This document shows positions 37,139-46,391 of a DNA stretch of 64,000 nucleotides, one piece after another. Origin of the DNA: Rhodovulum sp. MB263. GTDB taxonomy: Bacteria; Pseudomonadota; Alphaproteobacteria; Rhodobacterales; Rhodobacteraceae. Below the pieces are notes generated by a model that was not told where the DNA came from, ran no database searches, and worked only from the letters and a program-made list of their open reading frames with translations. Numbering within the stretch: the stretch's first letter is position 1; each line of letters starts with the position of its first letter. The stretch spans positions 1,550,001-1,614,000 of the forward strand of contig NZ_CP020384.1 in the NCBI RefSeq assembly GCF_002073975.1, in the 5' to 3' direction. The position numbers and the translations under genes are program-made.

Positions 37139-37167
37139 GTTCTACACATGTTCACGTTTTGTGTCAA
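37139..37167 (-). promoter_or_regulatory. lexA promoter with LexA box
   Basis: TTGACA (37162-37167) and TAGAAC (37139-37144) with 17-bp spacing on the minus strand. GTTC-N7-GTTC, the alphaproteobacterial SOS box, is at 37139-37153 (plus-strand reading GTTC TACACAT GTTC) and overlaps the -10 element, so LexA binding would block polymerase. Confidence 0.9.
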
Positions 37168-37174
37168 GCTTTAG

Positions 37175-38350
37175 TTACCGCAACGTTAAGTACTCTGCCA
37201 GGGCGCCCGCGGGCTGCGGACCGTCGCCCGCCGGACGGATCAGAAGCGCATCGGCCTCGGCCAGCACCGACAGAAGCGCGCTGTCCTGCCGCTCGAAGGG
37301 CAGAAGGCCATCCGGTGTCATCCGGGCCCGCAGGTAATGGGTGCGCGGGCCATTGGACTCGACACGGGCGGCGAGCGGCGCGCGGGCAATGGGCAGCGGC
37401 GCCTTGGGCAGTCCCTGGAAGGCGCGCAGCGCGGGGCGCAGGAAGATATGGCCGCAGACCATGGCCGAGACCGGGTTGCCGGGCAGCCCGATCATCGCAG
37501 CCGCGCCGAGACGGCCGGCCATCACCGGCTTTCCGGGGCGCATCGCCACCTTGTAGAACGAGGGCGCCATCCCGAGATCGGCCGCGACCTTGCCGACGAT
37601 GTCGTGATCGCCGACCGAGGCGCCGCCGATGGTCACCACCAGATCGGCCCCCTCGGCCAGCGCGAAGACGCTGCGCAGCGAGGCCTCGCTGTCGCGGGCG
37701 ATCGGCAAGAGCCGGGCGATGCCGCCCTCGGCCTCGATCAGCGCCTTCAGCCCGAAGCCGTTCGCGGCCACGATCTGGTCCGGTCCCGGGGTCTCGCCCG
37801 GCATCACCAGCTCGTCGCCGGTCGCGACCAGCGCAACCTCGGGGCGGCGGTGGACGGGCAGGGCGGGCAGGTTCATCGCGGCGGCCAGCGCCAGATCGGC
37901 GGGCCCCAGTCGGCGCGGCGCGGACAGAAGCTCGCCCTCGCGGAAATCGCCGCCCGCCGCGCGGATATTGGTGCCGTGATCGAAGCCCGCGCCCAGGACG
38001 ATGCGGTCGCCCGCGCGGCTCACATCCTCCTGGATGACGACGCGGTCGGCGCCCTCGGGCAGGGGGGCGCCGGTGAAGATCCGCACCGCCTGGCCCGGCG
38101 CCACGCTGCCGGTCCAGCCAGACCCGGCCGCGGCCTCGCCCTCGACCCGCAGCTCTGCGCCCGGGCGCGCGTCTTCCTCGCGGATTGCGTAGCCGTCCAT
38201 CGCCGAGGCCGCGAAGGGCGGCTGGCTGCGGCGCGCGGCGACCGGACGGGCCAGCACCCGGCCCGCGGCCTCGGCCAGCGGGACCTCCTCGACCGGCAGC
38301 GCCTCTATAAGGTCGAAGACATGGCCAAGCGCCTCTTCGACCGAAATCAT
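37175..38350 (-). CDS. moeA: molybdopterin molybdenumtransferase
   Basis: Inserts molybdate into adenylylated molybdopterin to complete the molybdenum cofactor. The 391 residues show [14 protein letters not shown]-type N-terminal sequence ([16 protein letters not shown]), [30 protein letters not shown] and the metal-binding region [14 protein letters not shown]. It overlaps moaC by four bases (ATGA), so both are translated from the trp-moaC-moeA transcript. lexA follows 62 bases downstream but has its own promoter in that gap. Confidence 0.95.
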   Translation of the reverse strand: MISVEEALGHVFDLIEALPVEEVPLAEAAGRVLARPVAARRSQPPFAASAMDGYAIREEDARPGAELRVEGEAAAGSGWTGSVAPGQAVRIFTGAPLPEGADRVVIQEDVSRAGDRIVLGAGFDHGTNIRAAGGDFREGELLSAPRRLGPADLALAAAMNLPALPVHRRPEVALVATGDELVMPGETPGPDQIVAANGFGLKALIEAEGGIARLLPIARDSEASLRSVFALAEGADLVVTIGGASVGDHDIVGKVAADLGMAPSFYKVAMRPGKPVMAGRLGAAAMIGLPGNPVSAMVCGHIFLRPALRAFQGLPKAPLPIARAPLAARVESNGPRTHYLRARMTPDGLLPFERQDSALLSVLAEADALLIRPAGDGPQPAGALAEYLTLR

Positions 38351-38829
38351 TCGGCGGCCTCGTAGCGGCCCGACTTGCCGCCTTCTTTCAGCTTCAGCCG
38401 GATGCCGCCGATCTCCATGCCCTTCCCGGCGGCCTTGAGCATGTCATAGACCGTCAGCGCGGCGGTCGAGACCGCGGTCAGCGCCTCCATCTCGACCCCG
38501 GTGCGCCCGGCGGTCTTGACCGTGGCCTCGATCCGCAGCCCCGGCAGGCTGTCATCGGGGGTCAGATCGACCGCGACCCGGGTTATCGGCAGCGGATGGC
38601 AAAGCGGGATCAGGTCGGATGTCCTCTTGGCCCCCATGATGCCCGCCAGCCGCGCGACGCCGATCACGTCGCCCTTCCTCGCGGTGCCCGCGACCACAAG
38701 CGCGAGCGTCTCGGGGCTCATCCGGACCCAGCCGGTCGCGACGGCCAGCCGCGCGGTTTCGGGCTTCTCGGACACATCGACCATATGCGCCCGGCCTTCG
38801 GCGTCGAAATGGGTCAGCTCGGCCATCAA
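38347..38829 (-). CDS. moaC: cyclic pyranopterin monophosphate synthase
   Basis: Second half of the first molybdenum cofactor step, converting the MoaA product to cyclic pyranopterin monophosphate. The 160 residues have the family features [44 protein letters not shown] and [14 protein letters not shown]. It overlaps both trpC upstream and moeA downstream by four bases. moaA itself is not in the window. Confidence 0.96.
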   Translation of the reverse strand: MMAELTHFDAEGRAHMVDVSEKPETARLAVATGWVRMSPETLALVVAGTARKGDVIGVARLAGIMGAKRTSDLIPLCHPLPITRVAVDLTPDDSLPGLRIEATVKTAGRTGVEMEALTAVSTAALTVYDMLKAAGKGMEIGGIRLKLKEGGKSGRYEAAE

Positions 38830-39635
38830 TGCGCGCCCATCGCCGGGTTGGCCAGCAGCGAGCGGGTCGCGGCGGCGACATCGTCCTGGCGCATCAGGCT
38901 TTCGCCGATCAGGAAGCTGCGGACCCCGTACATCGCCATCTGCGCCAGATCGGCCGGGGTGTTGAGCCCGGATTCGCTGACGATCTGGCTGCCCTCGGGC
39001 ACCCTTTTGGCCAGTTGCCTTGTGGTCTCGAGGCTGGTCTCGAAGGTCTTGAGGTTGCGGTTGTTGATGCCGATCAGCGGCGATTTCAGCCGGGCGGCGC
39101 GATCGAGCTCGGTGGCATCATGCACCTCGATCAGCGCATTCATCCCCCAGGAAGTCGCCGCCTCCTCGAGCTCGGCGGCCTGGGCGTCCGAGACGCTGGC
39201 CATGATGATCAGGATGCAGTCGGCGCCCAGCGCGCGCGCCTCGGCCACCTGATAGGTGTCGTACAGAAAATCCTTGCGCAGGACCGGCAGCTTCACCGCG
39301 GCGCGGGCCTCGGTGAGATAGGCCTTGTCGCCCTGGAAGGAGGGGGTGTCGGTCAGCACCGACAGGCAGGTTGCGCCGCCCGCCTCATAGGCATGGGCCA
39401 GCGCGGGCGGGTCGAAATCGGGGCGGATCAGACCCTTCGACGGGCTGGCCTTCTTGATTTCGGCGATCAGCCCGTAGCCTGTCAGCGCGGCGCGGTGCAG
39501 TGCCTCGGCAAAGCCGCGCACGGGCGGCGCGGCGCGGGCCGCCGCCTCGATCTCGGAGAGCGGCCGCGCGGCCTTGTCGGCGGCGACTTCCTCCAGCTTG
39601 TAGGCCTTGATGCGGTCCAGGATCGTCTCGGTCAT
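38826..39635 (-). CDS. trpC: indole-3-glycerol phosphate synthase
   Basis: Closes the indole ring in tryptophan synthesis. The 269-residue TIM barrel has [56 protein letters not shown] and [10 protein letters not shown]. The start at 39635 is set by MTETILDRI and the four-base overlap with trpD. A longer frame reading upstream through trpD has no meaning. It is not fused to trpF. Confidence 0.96.
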   Translation of the reverse strand: MTETILDRIKAYKLEEVAADKAARPLSEIEAAARAAPPVRGFAEALHRAALTGYGLIAEIKKASPSKGLIRPDFDPPALAHAYEAGGATCLSVLTDTPSFQGDKAYLTEARAAVKLPVLRKDFLYDTYQVAEARALGADCILIIMASVSDAQAAELEEAATSWGMNALIEVHDATELDRAARLKSPLIGINNRNLKTFETSLETTRQLAKRVPEGSQIVSESGLNTPADLAQMAMYGVRSFLIGESLMRQDDVAAATRSLLANPAMGAH

Positions 39636-40654
39636 ACCGCTTTCTCCGAACTGATCTGGGCGAGGCCCTCGACCTTGGCCCGGGCTGCGCCGCTGTCGAT
39701 GCTGGCGCGGGCCTGCTCGACCCCCTCGGCCAGCGTGGTGACGCGCCCTGCCACCACCAGCGCGGCGGCTGCGTTCAGCAGCACCGCGTCGCGATAGGCC
39801 GAGGGCTCGCCGTCGAGCAAGGCCGCGAAGGCGCGGGCATTGTGTTCGGGGGTGCCGCCGATGATGGCCTCGAAGGGATGGACCGGCAGGCCCGCCTCTT
39901 CGGGATGGAGCTCGCGCTCGGTGATGGTGCCCTCTTCCAGCATCGCGACATGGCTGATGCCGGCAATCGAGAGCTCGTCGGTGCCGTCGCCGCCATGCAC
40001 CAGCCAGGCGACCTCGCTGCCCAGCCGGTCGAGCGTCTCGGCCATCGGCCGCAGCAGTTCCTTCGAGAAGGCGCCGGTCAGCTGGCGCGTGACCCCGGCG
40101 GGGTTGGTCAGCGGGCCGAGGATGTTGAAGATCGTCCGGGTGCCCAGCTCGGCCCGGGTCGGCCCGACATGGGCCATGGCCGGATGGTGCATGGGCGCCA
40201 TCATGAAACCGATGCCGACCTCCTTCAGCGCCTTCTCGACCACATCGGCGCCGACCATCACGTTGATGCCCATATGGGACATGGCATCCGCCGCACCCGA
40301 TTTCGACGACAGGTTGCGGTTGCCGTGCTTGGCGACCGGCACGCCCGCGCCGGCTACCACGAAGGCGGTCGCGGTCGAGATGTTCAGCGTGCCCTTGCCG
40401 TCGCCGCCGGTGCCGACGATGTCGATGGCGTCCGCAGGCGCGCGCACCTTGCGGCATTTCGAGCGCATGACCTTGGCCGCGGCGGCATATTCGTCGACGG
40501 TCTCGCCGCGGGTGCGCAGTGCCATCAGCAGGCCGCCGATCTGGCTGGGCGTCGCCTCGCCCTCGAACAGCGCCTGGAAGGCGATCTCGGCCTCTTCCCG
40601 GGTCAGCGGGCGCTCGGCGGCAAGGCCGATCAGAGGTTTCAGGCTGTCGCTCAT
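39632..40654 (-). CDS. trpD: anthranilate phosphoribosyltransferase
   Basis: Transfers phosphoribosyl from PRPP to anthranilate. The 340 residues contain the PRPP-binding [35 protein letters not shown] and [11 protein letters not shown] motifs. It overlaps trpG and trpC by four bases each. trpE, normally nearby, is outside the window or elsewhere. Confidence 0.97.
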   Translation of the reverse strand: MSDSLKPLIGLAAERPLTREEAEIAFQALFEGEATPSQIGGLLMALRTRGETVDEYAAAAKVMRSKCRKVRAPADAIDIVGTGGDGKGTLNISTATAFVVAGAGVPVAKHGNRNLSSKSGAADAMSHMGINVMVGADVVEKALKEVGIGFMMAPMHHPAMAHVGPTRAELGTRTIFNILGPLTNPAGVTRQLTGAFSKELLRPMAETLDRLGSEVAWLVHGGDGTDELSIAGISHVAMLEEGTITERELHPEEAGLPVHPFEAIIGGTPEHNARAFAALLDGEPSAYRDAVLLNAAAALVVAGRVTTLAEGVEQARASIDSGAARAKVEGLAQISSEKAV

Positions 40655-41232
40655 GCGGGTACCTTCATGCTGTCGAGGAACGTCCTGAGAAGGGCGTGAC
40701 CGTGTTCCGAGGCGATGCTTTCGGGGTGGAACTGCACCCCGTGGATCGGTAGCTCGCGATGGCGCAGCCCCATGATCGTTCCGTCTTCCAGCCAGGCATT
40801 GGCGATCAGGCAGTCGGGCAGGCTGGCGCGCTCGACGATCAGCGAATGATACCGTGTCGCCCCGAAGGGCGAGGGCAGCCCGGAAAACACGCCCGAGCCG
40901 TCATGTTCGATGCGGCCCATCTTGCCATGCACGATCTCGGAGGCACGCACGACCTTCCCGCCGAAGGCCTCGCCGATGGTCTGATGCCCCAGGCAGACGC
41001 CCATCAGCGGCGTGCCGGTCTCGGCCGCGGCGCGGGTCAGGGGCAGGCAGATCCCGGCCTGGGCCGGATCGCAGGGGCCGGGCGACAACAGGATCGCCGA
41101 GGGCCGAAGCGCCATCGCCTCCTGGACGTTCAGCCTGTCGTTGCGCACGACCCTGGTCTCGGCGCCGAGCTCGCCCAGATAGTGCACGAGATTATAGGTG
41201 AAACTGTCGTAATTGTCGATCAAGAGCAGCAT
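40651..41232 (-). CDS. trpG: anthranilate synthase glutamine amidotransferase subunit
   Basis: Supplies ammonia from glutamine to TrpE. The 193-residue class I amidotransferase has [22 protein letters not shown], the oxyanion loop [12 protein letters not shown], the nucleophile cysteine in [15 protein letters not shown] and the catalytic His-Glu in GVQFHPESI. It is the first gene of the overlapping trpG-trpD-trpC-moaC-moeA series. The 156-bp gap to the divergent deacetylase gene should hold the promoter; no leader peptide with Trp codons is evident there. Confidence 0.96.
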   Translation of the reverse strand: MLLLIDNYDSFTYNLVHYLGELGAETRVVRNDRLNVQEAMALRPSAILLSPGPCDPAQAGICLPLTRAAAETGTPLMGVCLGHQTIGEAFGGKVVRASEIVHGKMGRIEHDGSGVFSGLPSPFGATRYHSLIVERASLPDCLIANAWLEDGTIMGLRHRELPIHGVQFHPESIASEHGHALLRTFLDSMKVPA

Positions 41233-41388
41233 GGTCAGCGCCTTCGCGAAAGGGGATGAACCGGGTCGCGGGTCGGGCTATACATGCCCAGAGCGACGCG
41301 CCCCGGTCAAGGGGCGGCGGCGGGGCAAAGGGTCCCGCATCGGACAGGGCGGCGCGGGCAGGCCGCCGGGAAGTCGGAGGTAAGAGGC

Positions 41389-43167
41389 ATGGGCAGGGGG
41401 TTTTTCGGTGGCTTTCTCTGGGGGGCCGCGACCAGCGGTCTGGCGCTGGCCGCCTTGGCGGTGGTGACGCCGCCCGGCACCGAGCCGTCGGGGGAAGCGC
41501 CGGGCGAGACGCTGGGCGAGACCCCGGCGCCGCGCTTCCCGGCGGGGCCCGAGCGTGCGGCGCCGGCCGCGCCCGAACCCGACAGCGCCCCGGACCGGGT
41601 CGCGGCTCCGGCCTCGCGTCCCGGGATCTCGGCCGCGCCCGAAGCCGGGCCCGCCACCGATATCGACCTGCCGCCGGGTTCGGCATTCAACCGGCCCCGG
41701 CCCGAGGCCGAGACCCTGCCGCCCGAACAAGAGCTGCCGGACGAGGCCCCGGTGAGGGGCGCGCCCGCGCCGGTCGCCGTGACCGAGGCGCCCTTGCCCG
41801 ATACCGAGCCCGCCGCCGCGCCGGCGCCGGTTTCGGCAATGCCCGAGACGATGGCCCCGCCGATGGGCTCGGATGCGGCGCTCGATCTGGGCGGGGCCGC
41901 GGCGCCTGCGGCCGAGGAGCCGCGGCCTGCCGCCCGCTCCATGCGCGGCCCCTCCGCGCCGGATGCCGTCGCTGTTCCTGCGGCCGTTCCCGAGCCTGAG
42001 GCCCCCGAAACCCTGCACGAAACGCCGCCCGTGCCGGAGATGCCGGCGGCCTCCGCCGGTCCGGTGCCCGATACAGTTCCGGAGTCTGGCCCTGCCGCTG
42101 GCCCAGAGCCCGGCGCGGAGACTGGCCCTGAGACTGCCCTCGACCCGGAGACTGGCGCCGAGGCCGGTCCCGACACCGCGCCCAAGTCCGAACCCGAATC
42201 CGTCCCCGAGATGGTCCCCGAGATAATTCCCGAGGCTGGCTTCGCCCCTGAGACGGCTACCGAGACGGCCCCCGAGACCGGGCCTGTGACGGAGCCTGCC
42301 GCCGAGCTTGCCACCGAGCCTGAGGCTGCAGCCGGGGCGCCCGCGGTTCTGCCTGAGGTGCTGCCCGAGGTTCTGCCGCCGCCGGAGCCCGACGGCCCGG
42401 CCATCCCGGAACGCGCGGCGGCTTCGGAGGCGCCGCCGCCGGCGCTCGCAGAGGGTGCGGCGGTGTCCGGGCCGGATGCGGCAAGCCCTGCGGCGCCAGG
42501 AGCGCTGGCGCGCAATGCCGTGCCTTTCAAGGCCCCGCCCGGGTCGCCGCTCTTGTCGCTGGTCCTGATCGATGTCGGTGCGGAGGGGCTCGACCGCCAG
42601 ACGCTTCTGAGTTTTCCCTTTCCGGTGACCTTCGTTATCGACGCCGCCGCGCCCGATGCCGAAGCGGCGATGGAGACCTATCGCGCCGCGGGCTATGAGG
42701 TGGCGGTGCTGGGGAGCGGGCTTGCGGATCTGGCACCCGGGGCCGCCGCCGCCCGTGTCGGCGCGGCGCTCGACCGCATCGGTGGCAGCATCGCCATGCT
42801 CGACCCCGGACCGGGCGGGGGGCGGGACGATCGCGATCTGTCGGGGCCGGTGCTGGATGTGCTCGCGAAAAGCGGCCATGGGCTCGTCACTCCCGAACAG
42901 GGCCTGAACGATGTTCTGCGCGCGGCAGAGCGGGCCGGACTGCATGAGACCGTCGGCTTCCGGACATTCGACGATGCGGGACAGACGGCCGAGACCATCC
43001 AGCATATGCTCGACCGCGCGGTCTCCGAGGCGCGTCAGAACGGACATGCGGTGATGGTCGGGCACAGCCGTGCCGAGACCGTGGCGGCGGTATATGCTTG
43101 GGCGCTGTTGTCGGGGCCCGCCGATGCCGTGCTGGCCCCGCTTTCCGCGGTGCTGCGCCAGCCCTGA
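41389..43167 (+). CDS. divergent polysaccharide deacetylase family protein with long Pro/Glu-rich linker
   Basis: A 592-residue exported or membrane-anchored protein. After a basic N terminus there is one hydrophobic segment (GFLWGAATSGLALAALAVV, about residues 8-26). Residues 30-380 are low complexity, dominated by Pro, Glu, Ala, Gly and Thr in irregular PE/ET repeats. From about residue 385 (PGSPLLSLVLIDVGAEG) to the end lies the divergent polysaccharide deacetylase fold (YibQ type), with VTFVIDAAAPDAEAAMETYRAAGYEVAVLG and FRTFDDAGQ. The linker could span the periplasm so the domain reaches the peptidoglycan. The start at 41389 has GGAGG nine bases upstream. Substrate unknown. Confidence 0.82.
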   Translation: MGRGFFGGFLWGAATSGLALAALAVVTPPGTEPSGEAPGETLGETPAPRFPAGPERAAPAAPEPDSAPDRVAAPASRPGISAAPEAGPATDIDLPPGSAFNRPRPEAETLPPEQELPDEAPVRGAPAPVAVTEAPLPDTEPAAAPAPVSAMPETMAPPMGSDAALDLGGAAAPAAEEPRPAARSMRGPSAPDAVAVPAAVPEPEAPETLHETPPVPEMPAASAGPVPDTVPESGPAAGPEPGAETGPETALDPETGAEAGPDTAPKSEPESVPEMVPEIIPEAGFAPETATETAPETGPVTEPAAELATEPEAAAGAPAVLPEVLPEVLPPPEPDGPAIPERAAASEAPPPALAEGAAVSGPDAASPAAPGALARNAVPFKAPPGSPLLSLVLIDVGAEGLDRQTLLSFPFPVTFVIDAAAPDAEAAMETYRAAGYEVAVLGSGLADLAPGAAAARVGAALDRIGGSIAMLDPGPGGGRDDRDLSGPVLDVLAKSGHGLVTPEQGLNDVLRAAERAGLHETVGFRTFDDAGQTAETIQHMLDRAVSEARQNGHAVMVGHSRAETVAAVYAWALLSGPADAVLAPLSAVLRQP

Positions 43168-43260
43168 GCCCGTCATCTCTGCCGTGGCGAGCTGCGGCAG
43201 ACATGGAGCCCGCCGCAGAAACCTCTCGCAGGAACCTCCTGCGGCATCCCTCCGCGCGGG

Positions 43261-43695
43261 TTACGCCGCCGAGGCGCGCCGGAGCCGCGCCAGATAGCCC
43301 TGCCGTCCGGCGGCCTTCTGCCAGTCGGCTTCGGGCTGGCGAAGGGCGCGGTCGGCATCGATCTCGACCTCGTCGAAGCCGCAGGCCCGCGCCATAGGAT
43401 ATTGCTCGGGGATGAGCTGCCCGGCGGCACGCAGCCGCCCGGCAAAGCCCATCCGCCGCAGCCTGCGTGCGAGGGTGAAGCCGCGCCCGTCCGCAACCGC
43501 CGGAAAGACGATCCGGATCGCCACGATTCGCGCGAGATGCGGCCCCAGAAGGTCCGGATCGGCTTCCGGGGTCAGGACGACCCGGACCGGATCGCACAGC
43601 TCCGGGCTGCTGTCGAGATCGGCCGGGGGCAGCCAGTGCTCTGCGGGATCCGTGGGTGTAAAGCCCGCATCGGTGACGAGAATTGCCGTGCTCAT
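43261..43695 (-). CDS. DUF934 domain-containing protein of the sulfate assimilation operon
   Basis: A 144-residue soluble protein of the DUF934 family. The characteristic ARIVAIRIVFPAVADGRGFTLARRLR and ELRAAG-like GRLRAAGQLIPEQYPMARACGFDEVE blocks are present. The family is found almost exclusively next to assimilatory sulfite/APS reductase genes but has no assigned activity. It overlaps cysH by four bases and is the last gene of the operon. The start at 43695 (MSTAILVTD) is fixed by that overlap. Confidence 0.88.
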   Translation of the reverse strand: MSTAILVTDAGFTPTDPAEHWLPPADLDSSPELCDPVRVVLTPEADPDLLGPHLARIVAIRIVFPAVADGRGFTLARRLRRMGFAGRLRAAGQLIPEQYPMARACGFDEVEIDADRALRQPEADWQKAAGRQGYLARLRRASAA

Positions 43696-44438
43696 GCCAC
43701 GTCCTCCGCCCCCATCCGCACGAAGCGGCCGTTGACCAGGTGAATGCCGCATTCCTGCTTGTCCTGACCGCGCCAGCGGCCCGCGCGCGGGTCCTCGCCC
43801 GGGGCGACGCGGCTGGTGCAGGGCGCGCAGCCGATCGAGGGATAGCCGCGCGAGACCAGCGGATGCCGGGGCAGGTCGTGACGCGCCATATAGGCGGCCA
43901 CATCCTCGCGGCCCCAGGCATGGAGCGGGTTGATCTTGACCCGTCCGGCCTCGTCGGTCTCGCAGACATGCATCGCCTGGCGTTCGCGGGTCTGGTGGCG
44001 CTTGCGCCCGGTGATCCAGGCGCCGAAGCCCGCCAGCGCGCGTTCCAGCGGCTCGGTCTTGCGCAGATGGCAGCAGAGATCGGGATCGCTGCGATGCAGA
44101 TCGCCGGCCGGGTCGTGCAGCTCGAGCGCCTCGGCGTCGGGCCGCAGGGCGCGCACCCCGGTCAGCCCCAGCGCCTCCGCGACCTCACGCTGATAGGCCA
44201 GCGTCTCGGGGAACAGCATCTCGGTTTCCAGAAACAGCACCGGCAGGCCGGGATCGAGCTCGGCCACCATATGCAGAAGCACGACCGATTCCGCCCCGAA
44301 GGACGAGACCAGTGCCAGCCGGCCGGCATATCTTTCGGCCATCTCGGCCAGCACCTGTTGCGGCGTCGCGCCGTCCAGATGGCGGTTCAGCGCCGCAAGT
44401 TGCGGTTGCCCCCGTTCGAACCCGGTCTCAGGCCGCAT
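43692..44438 (-). CDS. cysH: assimilatory adenylylsulfate (APS) reductase
   Basis: Reduces APS or PAPS to sulfite. The 248-residue protein has the SSFGAESVVLLHMVAE P-loop-like motif and RKTEPLERAL. Both cysteine pairs of the [4Fe-4S]-type enzyme are present, CC in DLCCHLRK and CxxC in IGCAPCTS, and the C-terminal KQECGIH active-site Cys. Two cysteine pairs point to APS rather than PAPS as substrate. The start at 44438 (MRPETGFERG) lies inside the cysI end, an 11-base overlap. Part of cysG-DUF2849-cysI-cysH-DUF934. Confidence 0.94.
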   Translation of the reverse strand: MRPETGFERGQPQLAALNRHLDGATPQQVLAEMAERYAGRLALVSSFGAESVVLLHMVAELDPGLPVLFLETEMLFPETLAYQREVAEALGLTGVRALRPDAEALELHDPAGDLHRSDPDLCCHLRKTEPLERALAGFGAWITGRKRHQTRERQAMHVCETDEAGRVKINPLHAWGREDVAAYMARHDLPRHPLVSRGYPSIGCAPCTSRVAPGEDPRAGRWRGQDKQECGIHLVNGRFVRMGAEDVA

Positions 44439-46080
44439 CTTCCTTGCTCCCCTCGGTATAAAGCGCCTCCTGGAAGGGGGCGAGCCCCAGCCGCCGATAG
44501 GCGTCTGCAAAGGTCTCGTCCCGGCTTTCACGCCGCTCCAGATAGGCCATCACGATACGTTCCACCGCGCCCACGATCTCGTCCGCGGCAAAGCCCGGAC
44601 CGGTGCGCTCGCCGATGGCGATCCGCTCCGTCGGATCGCCCCCCAGCGTGATCTGATAGGTCTCGGCGCCCGCGCGTTCGAGCCCGAGAATGCCGATATC
44701 GGCGACATGGTGATGGCCGCAGGCATTGATGCAGCCCGAGACGTTCAGCCGGAGCGGGCCGACCTCATGGGCCAGATCGAGAGTCTCGAAGAGAACCGCG
44801 ATCTCCTGCGCGACCGGGATCGAGCGGGCCGTGGCCAGGGCGCAGTAATCCATGCCGGGGCAGGCGATGATGTCCGAGATCAGCCCGGCATTGGCCGCCG
44901 CCAGCCCCGCCGCCGCCAGCGCCTCGAAGACCGCCGGCAGGTCGTCCTTGCGGACATGGGGCAGGATCACGTTCTGGCGGTGGCTGATCCGGATCTCGTC
45001 ATAGCCATAGGTCTCGGCCAGATCGGCGATGACCCGCATCTGATCGGCGCTGGCATCGCCCGGCTGCTGGCCCGGCGTCTTCAGCGAGACGGTGACGATG
45101 GCATGATCCCCGCGCCGGTGGGCGGCAAGGTTGGTGTCGGCCCAGGCCCGGAAGGCGGGGCTGCCCGACGGGATCGCGGTACCGCCCGCGCGGAACCCGG
45201 GCGCGCGGAAGGCCGCGCGGATTTCGGCCAGGGCGGCTTCGGCGCCGGGAAATTCGGACCGGGTCTCGGCAAAGCGTGCCTCGACCAGATCGCGGATGGT
45301 GTCGAGCCCCATCTCGTGGACCGCGATCTTGATCCGGGCCTTGTATTTGTTGTCGCGCCGGCCGAGCTGGTTGTAGACGCCCAGCACCGCCTCGACATAA
45401 GGCACCAGATCGGCCTCGGGCAGGAAGTCGCGGATGATGCGGCCGATCATCGGCGTGCGGCCGAGCCCGCCGCCGACGCTGACCTGAAAGCCCACGGCGC
45501 CGTCGCGTGCCACGACGCGCAGCCCGATATCATGGGCACGCGTCACGGCGCGGTCGGCGGTGGCGCCGGTGATCGCGATCTTGAACTTGCGCGGCAGGTA
45601 CTGGAACTCGGGATGGTCGCTCGACCATTGCCGCAACAGCTCGGCATAGGGGCGCGGATCGGCGATCTCGTCGGCGGCAGCCCCCGCGAAATGATCCGAG
45701 GTGACGTTGCGCACGCAATTGCCCGAGGTCTGGATCGCATGCATGCCGACATCGGCCAGCGCGTCGAGCATGTCGGGCACGTCGCCGAGCTTGGGCCAGT
45801 TGAACTGGATGTTCTGGCGGGTGGTGAAATGGCCATAGCCGCGGTCCCAGCGTTCCGAGATCGCCGCAAGCTGGCGCATCTGGCGCGCATCGAGCGTGCC
45901 ATAGGGAATGGCCACGCGCAGCATGTAGGCGTGAAGCTGCAGATAAAGCCCGTTCATCAGCCGGAGCGGCTTGAACTCGTCCTCGGTCAGGCGGCCGTCG
46001 ATCCGGCGCGCGACCTGGTCGCGGAACTGGCGCACGCGGTCGCGCACGAAACTCTCGTCGAAATCGGAATAGGCGTACAT
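44428..46080 (-). CDS. cysI: sulfite reductase hemoprotein subunit (nitrite/sulfite reductase family)
   Basis: Six-electron reduction of sulfite to sulfide with siroheme and a coupled [4Fe-4S] cluster. The 550 residues show the duplicated ferredoxin-like fold. QTSGNCVRNVTSD contributes substrate-site residues, and the cluster cysteines are in CPGMDYC and NVSGCINACGHHHVAD. No flavoprotein partner (cysJ) is in the window, so electrons may come from ferredoxin or an unlinked reductase. Between DUF2849 (2 bases) and cysH (overlap). Confidence 0.94.
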   Translation of the reverse strand: MYAYSDFDESFVRDRVRQFRDQVARRIDGRLTEDEFKPLRLMNGLYLQLHAYMLRVAIPYGTLDARQMRQLAAISERWDRGYGHFTTRQNIQFNWPKLGDVPDMLDALADVGMHAIQTSGNCVRNVTSDHFAGAAADEIADPRPYAELLRQWSSDHPEFQYLPRKFKIAITGATADRAVTRAHDIGLRVVARDGAVGFQVSVGGGLGRTPMIGRIIRDFLPEADLVPYVEAVLGVYNQLGRRDNKYKARIKIAVHEMGLDTIRDLVEARFAETRSEFPGAEAALAEIRAAFRAPGFRAGGTAIPSGSPAFRAWADTNLAAHRRGDHAIVTVSLKTPGQQPGDASADQMRVIADLAETYGYDEIRISHRQNVILPHVRKDDLPAVFEALAAAGLAAANAGLISDIIACPGMDYCALATARSIPVAQEIAVLFETLDLAHEVGPLRLNVSGCINACGHHHVADIGILGLERAGAETYQITLGGDPTERIAIGERTGPGFAADEIVGAVERIVMAYLERRESRDETFADAYRRLGLAPFQEALYTEGSKEDAA

Positions 46081-46082
46081 GG

Positions 46083-46391
46083 TCAGTCTCCGGGGCGCTG
46101 GTCGTGGCTGTCAGGCTGGGGGCGCGCGGGGCCGCGGACGCGGAAAACCTCGCGGAAATGCAGTGGCGCGGGGCCGCGGGGTGTGGTCGCGACCTCGGCC
46201 AGATAGGGGCCGACGACCTGACCGGCCTCGGCTGCGGCCTCGGCGAGGCGGGCCTCGGCGGCCTCGGGGGTGTTCAGCACCTCGGCTTCGCGGATCGTGG
46301 CCGACCAGCGGCCCTCGGCGGTGCGCCAGACCGGATGGCCCTCGAACAGGTCGTTGGCGGTGACGACGCTGGGATGGAAGCGGCGTTTCAC
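46083..46391 (-). CDS. DUF2849 domain-containing protein
   Basis: A 102-residue protein of the DUF2849 family, characterised by the N-terminal KRRFHPSVVTANDLFEGHPVW block. The family accompanies cysI and cysG in alphaproteobacteria and has no assigned function; a role in siroheme delivery or sulfite reductase assembly is a guess based on context. It overlaps cysG by four bases. Confidence 0.85.
   Translation of the reverse strand: MKRRFHPSVVTANDLFEGHPVWRTAEGRWSATIREAEVLNTPEAAEARLAEAAAEAGQVVGPYLAEVATTPRGPAPLHFREVFRVRGPARPQPDSHDQRPGD

Noticed and set aside
41233-41388. A trp leader peptide attenuator before trpG
   Set aside because: No short frame with consecutive Trp codons and no terminator/antiterminator pair was found in the gap.
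41500-42500. Repetitive GC-rich DNA suggestive of a tandem repeat or minisatellite
   Set aside because: It is the irregular Pro/Glu/Ala coding linker of the deacetylase; no exact repeat unit is maintained.
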